Below, piece by piece: positions 1 through 5,228 of a stretch of 13,371 nt of DNA. The position numbers and the translations under genes are program-made. Position 1 is the first letter of the stretch. Each line of letters opens with the position of its first letter. The notes beneath the pieces were generated by a model. The model did not search any database, was not told the DNA's origin, and worked only from the letters and a program-made list of their open reading frames with translations. Source of the DNA: Coriobacteriia bacterium (GTDB lineage: Bacteria; Actinomycetota; Coriobacteriia; Anaerosomatales; Anaerosomataceae); assembly GCA_016938395.1 (NCBI GenBank), contig JAFGUS010000135.1, positions 1 to 13,371 on the forward strand, written 5' to 3'.

Positions 1-229
1 CGTCTTCGATCTGGCTGGAGAGCAGTCGCTTGGTCTCCGCCGAGCCGCCCTGTGCCGAGCTGATGATGCGCCCCAGGAACGAGATTCGTGGCAGGAAGTC
101 CAGGGCCTGGAAGACCTCAGCGGTGAGGACGTTCTCGAACCCTCGTCCGCCCTCACGATAGTGCCGGGCATTCCCTCCCCACGATACCTCCTCAAGGAGA
201 CGCCCCAACACGCTGGGAGATTCGCTCAT
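1..229 (-). CDS. Integron cassette protein of unknown function, cut by window edge
   Basis: An open frame begins with ATG at 229 (MSESPSVLGRLLEE...) and stays open for 76 codons to the left edge, so only the N-terminus is seen. A ribosome binding site (GGGAGG) lies 5-6 bases before the ATG, which supports this start. The visible part is soluble, with no signal peptide or membrane segment, and contains an RHYREGGRGFENV stretch followed by a hydrophobic amphipathic region. I do not recognise the family. It lies 17 bases downstream of the attC at 246-305 and reads in the same direction as the other cassette genes, so it is most likely the next gene cassette of the array. Its own attC would lie beyond the window. 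The gene call is firm; the function is unknown. Confidence 0.8.
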   Translation of the reverse strand, partial: MSESPSVLGRLLEEVSWGGNARHYREGGRGFENVLTAEVFQALDFLPRISFLGRIISSAQGGSAETKRLLSSQIED

Positions 230-245
230 GTGTCCTCCCTGGTCT

Positions 246-305
246 GCCCAACGTCTGTGAGATAACCCGCGAGCGAAGCGAGTCGGGTTGATCTCATTGT
301 TAGCC
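246..305 (-). other. attC recombination site of the Ltp-repeat cassette (60 bp)
   Basis: Read on the minus strand, it opens with GGCTAACAA (R'' box, 305-299) and ends with GTTGGGC (R' box, 252-246), an exact fit to GTTRRRY. Between them the L boxes pair: TGAGATAACCCG at 258-269 is complementary to CGGGTTGATCTCA at 284-296, apart from one unpaired G at 290 on the plus strand. This is the bottom strand relative to the cassette gene. The single-strand fold with an extrahelical G on the bottom strand is the form recognised by integron integrases. The terminal loop (about 270-283) is short and itself partly palindromic. The site starts 9 bases after the stop of the Ltp-repeat gene, where an attC belongs. 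Confidence 0.85.
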
Positions 306-314
306 AGCGGAAAC

Positions 315-1109
315 CTAGTAGCCAACCGCCTGTACGCCGTACTCGGCTTCGGCAGCACTGAACCCTTCATAGAGCAGCTGGTCAATGAGCCCTTGCCGCG
401 AGAACGACGTCATATCGATGTAGCTCTGCGCCTTCTCGGCCGCTTCCTCGTTCCAGTCCGGGGCAATCTGGTCCACAGCGAACGTGGCGTCAGCCTCACT
501 AAATTGCTCATACACAAGCTGTTCGATGAGACCCTTCCGCGAGAATCCCGCCATGTCGAGGTAGCTCTGCGCCTTCTCGACTGCTTCCTGCCTCCAGTCC
601 GGGGCAATCTGGTCCACGGCGAACGTGGCGTCAGCCTCGCTGAACCCTTCATAGAGCAGCTGGTCGATGAGGCCTTGACGCGAGAATCCCGCCATGTCGA
701 GGTAGCTCTCGCCCTTGGCTACCGCCTGCTGCTGGCCCATCGTCATCTCGGGTTCTGCGGGTTCCTCGACGGGCTCGGGCTCCGACTCGGGTTCAGTGAC
801 CGTAGGCTCGGCTTCCGGCTCCGCAGGCTGCGGAGTGCTCTCGGTGGCGGTCGGGGAAGACTCGGGGGCCTCTGATGGAGATCCGCCAATCAGGTTGCCG
901 ATCACACCGATGCCGATCAACACCGCGACGACGATGAACCAGGTACGCTTGTAGATCGGCTTCTTGGCCGCGGGCGCCGCGGGCGCCGCGGGAGCAGCAG
1001 CGGCACCCCCCGGCGCGAAGTGGTCGGTCCAGGCATTTCCGTCCCAATAGCGCTGCTGACCGGAGTTCTCCGGATCCGGGTACCAGCCTGCAGGCGTTGG
1101 CTCAGTCAT
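315..1109 (-). CDS. DUF2510 - transmembrane - triple Ltp-repeat membrane protein (integron cassette)
   Basis: The protein has 264 aa. It starts with a DUF2510 motif (GWYPDP at 8-13, RYWDG..WT at 20-28), then an Ala/Pro linker. One transmembrane helix follows at about 55-75 (TWFIVVAVLIGIGVIGNLI), then a long acidic Pro/Glu/Thr spacer (about 78-125). It ends in three near-identical repeats with a 47-residue period, beginning at about 129, 176 and 223, each carrying SY(L/I)DM..FSR.GLI.QL.YE.FS..(D/E)A. These match the 'host cell surface-exposed lipoprotein' (Ltp, PF07553) repeat. In phage TP-J34 such repeats make up Ltp, a superinfection-exclusion lipoprotein that blocks phage DNA injection. DUF2510/Ltp proteins are also common in actinobacteria with no known role, so a defence function here is inference. 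The protein lacks a lipobox and is anchored by a helix instead. ATG at 1109 is chosen because GAGAGGGG lies just upstream and the DUF2510 domain follows at once. The gene sits between two cassette junctions. Confidence 0.88.
   Translation of the reverse strand: MTEPTPAGWYPDPENSGQQRYWDGNAWTDHFAPGGAAAAPAAPAAPAAKKPIYKRTWFIVVAVLIGIGVIGNLIGGSPSEAPESSPTATESTPQPAEPEAEPTVTEPESEPEPVEEPAEPEMTMGQQQAVAKGESYLDMAGFSRQGLIDQLLYEGFSEADATFAVDQIAPDWRQEAVEKAQSYLDMAGFSRKGLIEQLVYEQFSEADATFAVDQIAPDWNEEAAEKAQSYIDMTSFSRQGLIDQLLYEGFSAAEAEYGVQAVGY
354..730 (-). repeat. Three tandem 141-bp coding repeats
   Basis: The 3' half of the Ltp-repeat gene consists of three copies of a 47-codon unit. The DNA is also conserved: for example, the plus-strand string tcgaggtagctctg (RC of the SYLDM codons) occurs near 555 and 696, and a diverged copy (tcgatgtagctctg) near 414. 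This indicates recent internal duplication and possible copy-number variation by slippage or recombination. The outer limits are approximate. Confidence 0.8.
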
Positions 1110-1171
1110 CTGCCATGCCCCTCTCAGTGTCGACGAGTAGCGACGTCGCATTCCCGCACACGACTGACCAT

Positions 1172-1177
1172 AATGTA
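1172..1177 (-). promoter_or_regulatory. Possible -10 element inside the Ltp cassette
   Basis: TACATT on the minus strand lies 62 bases before the ATG at 1109, inside a 90-base leader between the cassette junction and the gene. The leader is longer than that of the preceding cassette (22 bases), which fits a cassette with its own promoter. No convincing -35 is present, so this is weak. Confidence 0.3.
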
Positions 1178-1199
1178 GCACTCGCCACTGACATCGACT

Positions 1200-1285
1200 G
1201 GCTAACGTCTCGGCGCATGAGCAGACGCCCGTGCGCTTTCAGGTCAGTCTACCTCTTGGCGTTCTGCTCGATGCGCTTGTTAGCT
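1200..1285 (-). other. attC recombination site of the nuclease-like cassette (86 bp)
   Basis: On the minus strand the site runs from AGCTAAC (R'', 1285-1279) to GTTAGCC (R', 1206-1200). The arms pair as GCGCATGAGCAGA at 1213-1225 with TCTGCTCGATGCGC at 1263-1276, leaving a single unpaired G at 1270 on the plus (bottom) strand. A further cgcc/ggcg pair (1226-1229 with 1258-1261) extends the stem. The loop is about 28 bases. The TAA stop of the upstream gene (1282-1280) lies inside the R'' box, as is common in gene cassettes. The inner spacers differ from those of the attC at 246-305, but the R-box neighbourhoods (GCTAACAA at one end, GACGTT at the other) are shared. Confidence 0.88.
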
Positions 1286-1789
1286 AGACGTACCGCCATA
1301 CCATTCGACCACCGCGAACGACTGTGCCGACACCCCAAGCCTGAGCGCCGCCTCTCGCCAAATCAGCTGCGATTCACGGATCCGGTCCGAAGAATCCCCA
1401 CGCTTCAACTCAGCAAAGAGACACTCGCCGTCGCGCCATGCAAACACGTCCCAGCAACCGGACTTCTGCCCGCTCTCATCACGGATTCTGTCGTGGAGCT
1501 CGAGCGCCTCCTGCGGGAACTCGACCTGCACACGAGGCTCCCAGGTAGAAATGAAGCGGCCCGGTCGATTGACCCAGGCAGCAATCCAGCCATCAGCCTC
1601 GAGCCCATCGACCACCTGGAACTCAGCGAAAGGGCGAGCCGGAGGACCGACCACCGGCTTACGCCAAGTGCTGGCGGGATCGGGACCGTTGTAGACGGGA
1701 AGGTCGATGCGGTGAACGGCCACTGTCGCCTCATGGTCACCAGCCTTGATGACCGTCTCCAACCTGTCGCGCTCACCCCGGAATCGCAT
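1280..1789 (-). CDS. VRR-NUC-like PD-(D/E)XK nuclease-fold protein (integron cassette)
   Basis: The protein has 169 aa. The C-terminal third has the arrangement of a VRR-NUC / PD-(D/E)XK nuclease core: D114 in CWDVFAW, then E127 and K129 in LFAELKR, then a conserved-looking helix with SQLIWREAALRLGV (Q141, W144) and a closing strand SFAVVEW. The N-terminal 100 residues are beta-rich (repeated V.V.R.DLPVY and FQVVDGLEADGWIAAWV) and not assigned. No HNH, signal or membrane motif is seen. ATG at 1789 is chosen because AGGGGAGAG lies 3-11 bases upstream and an earlier in-frame ATG would extend back across the cassette junction. Leader length from the junction GTTAGCT is only 22 bases. Assignment to the nuclease superfamily rests on motif spacing alone. 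A nuclease in a cassette could serve phage defence or DNA modification, but nothing in the sequence shows which. Confidence 0.78.
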   Translation of the reverse strand: MRFRGERDRLETVIKAGDHEATVAVHRIDLPVYNGPDPASTWRKPVVGPPARPFAEFQVVDGLEADGWIAAWVNRPGRFISTWEPRVQVEFPQEALELHDRIRDESGQKSGCWDVFAWRDGECLFAELKRGDSSDRIRESQLIWREAALRLGVSAQSFAVVEWYGGTSS

Positions 1790-1804
1790 ACTCTCCCCTG
1801 TTCT

Positions 1805-1879
1805 AGCTAACAACTAGTATCCAGTCTGTGTGCCGCCCGATCGTACATAGTGCACTTCTAAGTAACAACGGTTTTAGCC
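1805..1879 (-). other. Candidate attI or decayed attC at the first cassette junction
   Basis: On the minus strand this stretch opens with GGCTAAAAC, overlapping the TAA stop of brnA, and ends with GTTAGCT (1811-1805), the same core as the other junctions. GTTGTTA occurs twice (1869-1863 and 1814-1808). The arms do not pair as in the two good attC sites, so it is either a degenerate attC for a brnTA cassette or an attI, which is not palindromic and carries direct-repeat integrase sites. The attI reading is favoured because the 2358-2486 interval next to intI has no GTT core on either strand. Not proven. Confidence 0.5.
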
Positions 1880-2101
1880 GGCCTTCTCCAGACGCTCGGC
1901 GAGCCAGAACTTGATCACGGCCTGCCGCGAAACCCCGACCCGCCTCGCCTCGCGGTCAAGCGACTCAATCATCCACGACGGCAGGTCAACGTTCACTCGC
2001 CGCTGTTCCTCGTTCAGCCGCACAGCGGTCGACATGTCCAGGTCACCCATGATGTCTTCAACACCATCGTCGAACTTCTTGTCGAACTCACTCGCCTTCA
2101 T
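1874..2101 (-). CDS. brnA: BrnA-like antitoxin
   Basis: A 75-aa protein encoded directly after, and overlapping by 14 bp, a BrnT toxin gene. The C-terminal half (RRVNVDLPSWMIESLDREARRVGVSRQAVIKFWLAERLE) has the strand-helix-helix pattern of ribbon-helix-helix antitoxins, and the charged N-terminus (KASEFDKKFDDGVEDIMGDLDM) fits the toxin-binding region of BrnA. By family knowledge it neutralises BrnT and represses the operon with it. ATG at 2101 is chosen because AGGAGG lies about 10 bases upstream within brnT. The longer frame to 2206 lies entirely inside brnT and has no support. The stop TAA falls in the GGCTAAAAC box of the possible recombination site that follows. Confidence 0.85.
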   Translation of the reverse strand: MKASEFDKKFDDGVEDIMGDLDMSTAVRLNEEQRRVNVDLPSWMIESLDREARRVGVSRQAVIKFWLAERLEKAG

Positions 2102-2357
2102 ATGCCTCGACCTCCTGCTTCCTTGACCTCCGAACCGAGATGAGTCGGACACAATCGCCCCGATACGTGACCACAGCCGACCAGTGCCTGCCTTCGATCC
2201 GGCCAATCACGATGAATCGGTCCTCCGCTTCAGTACGTCCAGCGATCTGCAGGGGCCTGTCATCTCGCCAGATCGCCTGGGCCTCAACGAAGTCGATCCC
2301 ATGCTTGGCTTTGTTGACAGCACTCTTGGCCTCATCGAATACGAACTTGCGCTCCAT
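2088..2357 (-). CDS. brnT: BrnT family toxin (RNase, DUF497)
   Basis: An 89-aa protein with the BrnT/DUF497 pattern: F.FDEAKSAVNKAKHGIDFVEAQAIW.DD at 5-33, then R.EAEDRFIVIGRIEGRHWSAVVTYRG at 42-67, and RLISVRRSRKQEVEAYE at the end. BrnT toxins are RelE-fold ribonucleases that stop translation and are held in check by the co-encoded BrnA. Toxin-first order and a short overlap with the antitoxin match the family. The ATG at 2357 is preceded by GGGGG about 10 bases upstream. The module lies directly downstream of the integron integrase, where toxin-antitoxin pairs are thought to stabilise cassette arrays against loss. Confidence 0.93.
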   Translation of the reverse strand: MERKFVFDEAKSAVNKAKHGIDFVEAQAIWRDDRPLQIAGRTEAEDRFIVIGRIEGRHWSAVVTYRGDCVRLISVRRSRKQEVEAYEGE

Positions 2358-2371
2358 GCTAGATTACCCCC

Positions 2372-2380
2372 ATTTATATA
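2372..2380 (-). promoter_or_regulatory. AT-rich probable promoter of brnTA (and cassettes)
   Basis: TATATAAAT on the minus strand lies 15-23 bases upstream of the brnT ATG and stands out in otherwise GC-rich DNA. TATGGATATGG just upstream gives further -10-like options. No good -35 is present. It would also be positioned to drive transcription into the cassette array. Confidence 0.45.
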
Positions 2381-2414
2381 CCATATCCATACCTCTTGTA
2401 GCAGCGACACGAGT

Positions 2415-2451
2415 AAGCGCGGGCCGCGCTGGCTGCCTGAGCTCCGCGCTT
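2415..2451. repeat. 8-bp inverted repeat after intI (possible terminator or site)
   Basis: AAGCGCGG at 2415-2422 is exactly complementary to CCGCGCTT at 2444-2451 across a 21-base spacer that is itself GC-rich. It lies 36 bases after the intI stop. No U-run follows on the minus strand, so termination is only possible. A perfect 10-bp palindrome ACTCATGAGT sits nearby at 2469-2478. Confidence 0.4.
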
Positions 2452-2486
2452 CTGCGGTCTGCATAAGCACTCATGAGTCGTGACAC

Positions 2487-3458
2487 TCACATCCCGTCGA
2501 GCGGACTCCGCACCCCTCGCCCTCCGCGATTGAGCACATGGGTGTAGATCATGGTGGTGCGCACATCCTTGTGGCCGAGTAGCTCCTGGATCGTGCGGAT
2601 GTCGTAGCCGCTCTCGAGCAGATGCGTGGCGAACGAGTGGCGGAACGTGTGGCACCCCACGTTCTTCTGCACGCCTGCCCGTCGCACCGCCTCCTTCACT
2701 GCGCGCTGCAGCGAGGTCGCATGCACGTGGTGCCGCCCCTGCTCGCCGGTCTTTGCATTCCGCCAGCGACGCTCCTGTGGAAAGACCCACTGCCACTTCC
2801 ATTCCGAGGCCGCAGACCGGTACTTGCGGTCAAGCGCACCCGGCATCACCACGCGGCCCCAGCCAGCCGCCCGGTCGTGCTCCCAAACGGCCTTCGCCTG
2901 GCGCAGTTGATCGCGAAGCGGGCCCTTGAGCGATTCGGGCAGCATCGTCACACGATCCTTCGCGCCCTTGCCATCGCGCACCAGGATCTCGTTGCCGGAG
3001 AAGTCGATGTCTTGCACGCGCAGCCGCAGGCACTCGGACAATCGCAGCCCGCAGCCGTACATGACCGATGCCATCAGCCAGTATTGGTCGGGTAGCTCGG
3101 CCAGGACCGCCCGCACCTCGGACCGCGTCATCACCACGGGAACATGCTCGGATCGCCTCGCGCGCACGAGCCCCCGCATCTCGCCCACGTCATAGCCCAG
3201 CACGTACCGGTACAGGAAGAGGATTGCCGAGAGCGCCTGGGTCTGCGTGGATGCGCTCACACCCCCATCGGTGGCCAGGTGACTCACGAATGCGTTGATC
3301 TCAGTGGCACCCATCTCGGCAGGATGGCGCATGTGATGGAAGCGGATGAACCGCTCGGCCCACTGCAGGTACGCCTTCTCGGTCCGCGGGCTGTAGTGAC
3401 GCGCTCTCAGCTCTTCGACCATGAGGTCGAGCAGCTTCGGCTTCGGTGCTGGATCCAT
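2487..3458 (-). CDS. intI: Integron integrase IntI (tyrosine recombinase)
   Basis: A 323-aa tyrosine recombinase. The N-terminal SAM-like domain ([29 protein letters not shown] at about 22-50) and the catalytic domain follow the IntI layout. Catalytic residues are R139 (GLRLSE), K164 (GKGAKDR), H270 and R273 ([13 protein letters not shown]), H296 (LLGHKD) and Y305 (MIYTHV). The decisive feature is the IntI-specific insert at about 205-232 ([10 protein letters not shown]...[10 protein letters not shown]), which is absent from XerC/D and corresponds to the patch that contacts the extrahelical bases of attC. The C-terminus ([21 protein letters not shown]) is near-identical to that of class integron integrases. 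Length is close to the usual 320-340 aa. I chose ATG at 3458, with GGGGG upstream; a GTG at 3479 is possible. No frameshift or missing catalytic residue is seen, so the enzyme looks active. It is transcribed toward the cassettes, opposite to the classical arrangement. No LexA box is recognisable upstream. Confidence 0.95.
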   Translation of the reverse strand: MDPAPKPKLLDLMVEELRARHYSPRTEKAYLQWAERFIRFHHMRHPAEMGATEINAFVSHLATDGGVSASTQTQALSAILFLYRYVLGYDVGEMRGLVRARRSEHVPVVMTRSEVRAVLAELPDQYWLMASVMYGCGLRLSECLRLRVQDIDFSGNEILVRDGKGAKDRVTMLPESLKGPLRDQLRQAKAVWEHDRAAGWGRVVMPGALDRKYRSAASEWKWQWVFPQERRWRNAKTGEQGRHHVHATSLQRAVKEAVRRAGVQKNVGCHTFRHSFATHLLESGYDIRTIQELLGHKDVRTTMIYTHVLNRGGRGVRSPLDGM

Positions 3459-3600
3459 TGGCGGCCCCCGGGTGATCACGCGGTCGTACTATCATGCGCA
3501 CAGAGGGGTAAACGGGATGTCACCGGGAACAAACCAGCTTGAGTGTTGCGCAGGGCTCTGGGTGCGCTCGAGCACACGAAGGCGGGCGAAGGGAACCAGC

Positions 3601-3801
3601 ATGAGCAGGCAGGTGAACATCTCCACCACCGACCGCGTGGTCCGCTTCATCCTCGGCGGAGCCGTACTGGGCTTCGGCATCGCATTCGGGCCGATGGGCA
3701 CGCTCGTCGGCGCGCTCTTCGCAGCGGTCCTCTGGATCAGCGCCTACATGGGCTACTGCCACGTGTATGAGGTTCTCGGCATCAGCACACTGAAGCGCTG
3801 A
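3601..3801 (+). CDS. DUF2892 small inner-membrane protein
   Basis: A 66-aa protein with two hydrophobic segments (about 14-33 and 35-52). It fits the DUF2892 (YgaP C-terminal-like) pattern: an N-terminal N.S..DR.VRF.LG motif and a C-terminal GYCHVYEVLGIST close to the family's GYCPLY..LGI.T. In this family the motif often ends in Cys, but here it is STLKR. ATG at 3601 has AAGGGA 7 bases upstream. The family is small and of unclear function, sometimes fused to rhodanese domains. It converges on fprA with only 9 bases between the two stop codons, so any terminator must overlap coding sequence. Confidence 0.88.
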   Translation: MSRQVNISTTDRVVRFILGGAVLGFGIAFGPMGTLVGALFAAVLWISAYMGYCHVYEVLGISTLKR

Positions 3802-3810
3802 CACCCGCAG

Positions 3811-5001
3811 CTACAGCGCCTTCACGGCCTCCGCGAGACCGGTGGCCCACTCGGTCACTGCGGCGAAGTCATCGGCTTCCGGACGGTACTTCACGAGGAA
3901 GTCGTCAACCGGCATCTCGAACCCGATGTCCTCGAGCCGAGCGCGCATCTGCTTCTCTGCGCCCTTGCTCCAGCCGTAGCTGCCGAAGGTCGCGGCGATC
4001 CGCCCTGTGGGTTTGAGTCCCGCGAGGTACTGCAGGTAGCCGGCGACCCGATAGAGCATGCCATGGTGCAGCGTCGGCGAACCGAGCACGAGCGCCTTGG
4101 CCTCGAGCAGTTCGGCGGTGATGTGTGCCACCGGCGAAGCAGCCAGGTCGAAGACGCTCACCTCAACACCCGCGGCCGCCATCGCATCCGCGATCCGCGT
4201 TGCCAGGGCGGCCGTCGAGCCCCACATCGTGGAGTACACGATCACGGCCTTGTCGCGTTTCTCGCCCGCACCCCAGCGCCGGTAGGCATCGATGACCTGG
4301 CCAATCTCCTCGCCACGCCAGATCAGACCATGCGATGGCGCGACCACGTCAAGCTCCCAGCCGGTCTCGATCACCTTGTCGATCGCCTTGCCGACCGCGG
4401 TCCCCAGCGGCAGCAAGATGTTCGCGTAGTAGATACCAAGCTCACGGAGTGCGCTGTCCACGCCATAATCGCTCGCGAACCGCTCATCGCTCGACACATG
4501 CTGCCCGAAGGCGTCGTTGGGCATAAGCACGCGCTCTTCGGGGCAGTACGTGAACATCGAGTCGGGCCAGTGCACCATCGACATCGGCAGGAACCGCAGC
4601 GTCCGCCCACCGAGGTCGATCACGTCGTCGGCCTTCACGGCCTCGACCACGAGGCCGTTGTGGTAGTCGGCCACACCCTTCACGCCCGCCGGCGAGGCCA
4701 CCACGCGCGCCTGAGACATCGCGGCCATCACCTCGGGCAGACCACCGTTGTGATCGGGCTCAACGTGGTTCACCACGATATGCGTGATCTTCTCGAGCGG
4801 CACAACGGACTCGATGCGCTCAAGCAGCTCGGGAACGAACGGGCTCTTCGTGGTATCGATCAGCGCGATGCCGTCCTCGCCCATGACGAGATAGCAGTTG
4901 TACGTGCTACCTTGTGGCGTCTCGAAGCCGTGGAAATCGCGCAGGTTCCAGTCGATCGCACCGACCCACCAGATGTTCTCGGTCACCTTCATGGCACGCA
5001 T
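3811..5001 (-). CDS. fprA: Flavodiiron protein (FprA type), O2/NO reductase
   Basis: A 396-aa two-domain enzyme. The N-terminal metallo-beta-lactamase-like domain carries the diiron ligands H79, E81, D83 and H84 (NHVEPDHNG), H144 (MVHWPDS), D163 (PNDAFG) and H224 (PSHGLIWR). The C-terminal flavodoxin domain starts at about 251 with AVIVYSTMWGSTAALA for FMN phosphate binding and includes SPTLHHGMLY and GSYGWSKGA. Flavodiiron proteins reduce O2 to water or NO to N2O in the cytoplasm of anaerobes, using rubredoxin or F420H2 as donor. There is no C-terminal rubredoxin domain, so the electron donor must be separate. ATG at 5001 is chosen over 4992 because GGAGG lies 7 bases upstream. All ligands are present and the length is typical. 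Confidence 0.96.
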   Translation of the reverse strand: MRAMKVTENIWWVGAIDWNLRDFHGFETPQGSTYNCYLVMGEDGIALIDTTKSPFVPELLERIESVVPLEKITHIVVNHVEPDHNGGLPEVMAAMSQARVVASPAGVKGVADYHNGLVVEAVKADDVIDLGGRTLRFLPMSMVHWPDSMFTYCPEERVLMPNDAFGQHVSSDERFASDYGVDSALRELGIYYANILLPLGTAVGKAIDKVIETGWELDVVAPSHGLIWRGEEIGQVIDAYRRWGAGEKRDKAVIVYSTMWGSTAALATRIADAMAAAGVEVSVFDLAASPVAHITAELLEAKALVLGSPTLHHGMLYRVAGYLQYLAGLKPTGRIAATFGSYGWSKGAEKQMRARLEDIGFEMPVDDFLVKYRPEADDFAAVTEWATGLAEAVKAL

Positions 5002-5038
5002 AGCGTGGCCTCCGTTTCAGCTCAGGATTCACGTGTTC

Positions 5039-5044
5039 ATCATA
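5039..5044 (-). promoter_or_regulatory. Probable -10 element of fprA
   Basis: TATGAT on the minus strand lies 37 bases before the fprA ATG, a one-base departure from the TATAAT consensus. No convincing -35 is present at 16-18 bases. A cis-acting activator is possible but not visible. Confidence 0.5.
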
Positions 5045-5085
5045 CCCGTAGCGAATGCCCGCAGCCCCGGAGGAGTCCGAGGAAG

Positions 5086-5197
5086 CCTCCGCAGCGCGGG
5101 TTCTGCGCGAGGACAGCGACGAGGGCTCTGCCGGAGCCGCGGGGAATGAGCGTCGCCCTCCGCAGCGCGGGTTGTGCGCGAGGACAGCGACGAGGGC
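5086..5197. repeat. 41-bp direct repeat, two copies (5086-5126 and 5157-5197)
   Basis: Two copies of a 41-base unit starting CCTCCGCAGCGCGGGTT and ending CAGCGACGAGGGC differ at a single base (5103 c versus 5174 g). They are 71 bases apart, start to start, in the 227-base gap between fprA and the prenyl synthase gene. Each copy has weak internal hairpin potential (CGCAG...CTGCG in the first). No gene is seen in this gap. The unit could belong to a dispersed family in this genome or be a local duplication. Confidence 0.85.
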
Positions 5198-5228
5198 CTC
5201 ACCGGTGGACGGGTGGAGCGAGCGTGCC

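Noticed and set aside
288..875. Plus-strand open frame with internal repeats
   Set aside because: The repeats only mirror the Ltp repeats of the minus-strand gene, and no ribosome binding site or family match is seen.
246..1285. CRISPR-like array from the repeated inverted repeats
   Set aside because: There are only two or three sites at gene spacing with differing arms, which is the attC pattern and not regular repeat-spacer units.
2358..2486. Classical attI directly next to intI
   Set aside because: No GTT core is present on either strand in this interval, so a canonical recombination junction is not possible here.
3459..3600. LexA box controlling intI
   Set aside because: I looked for GAAC-N4-GTTC and CTGT-N8-ACAG patterns and found none. 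SOS control cannot be claimed.
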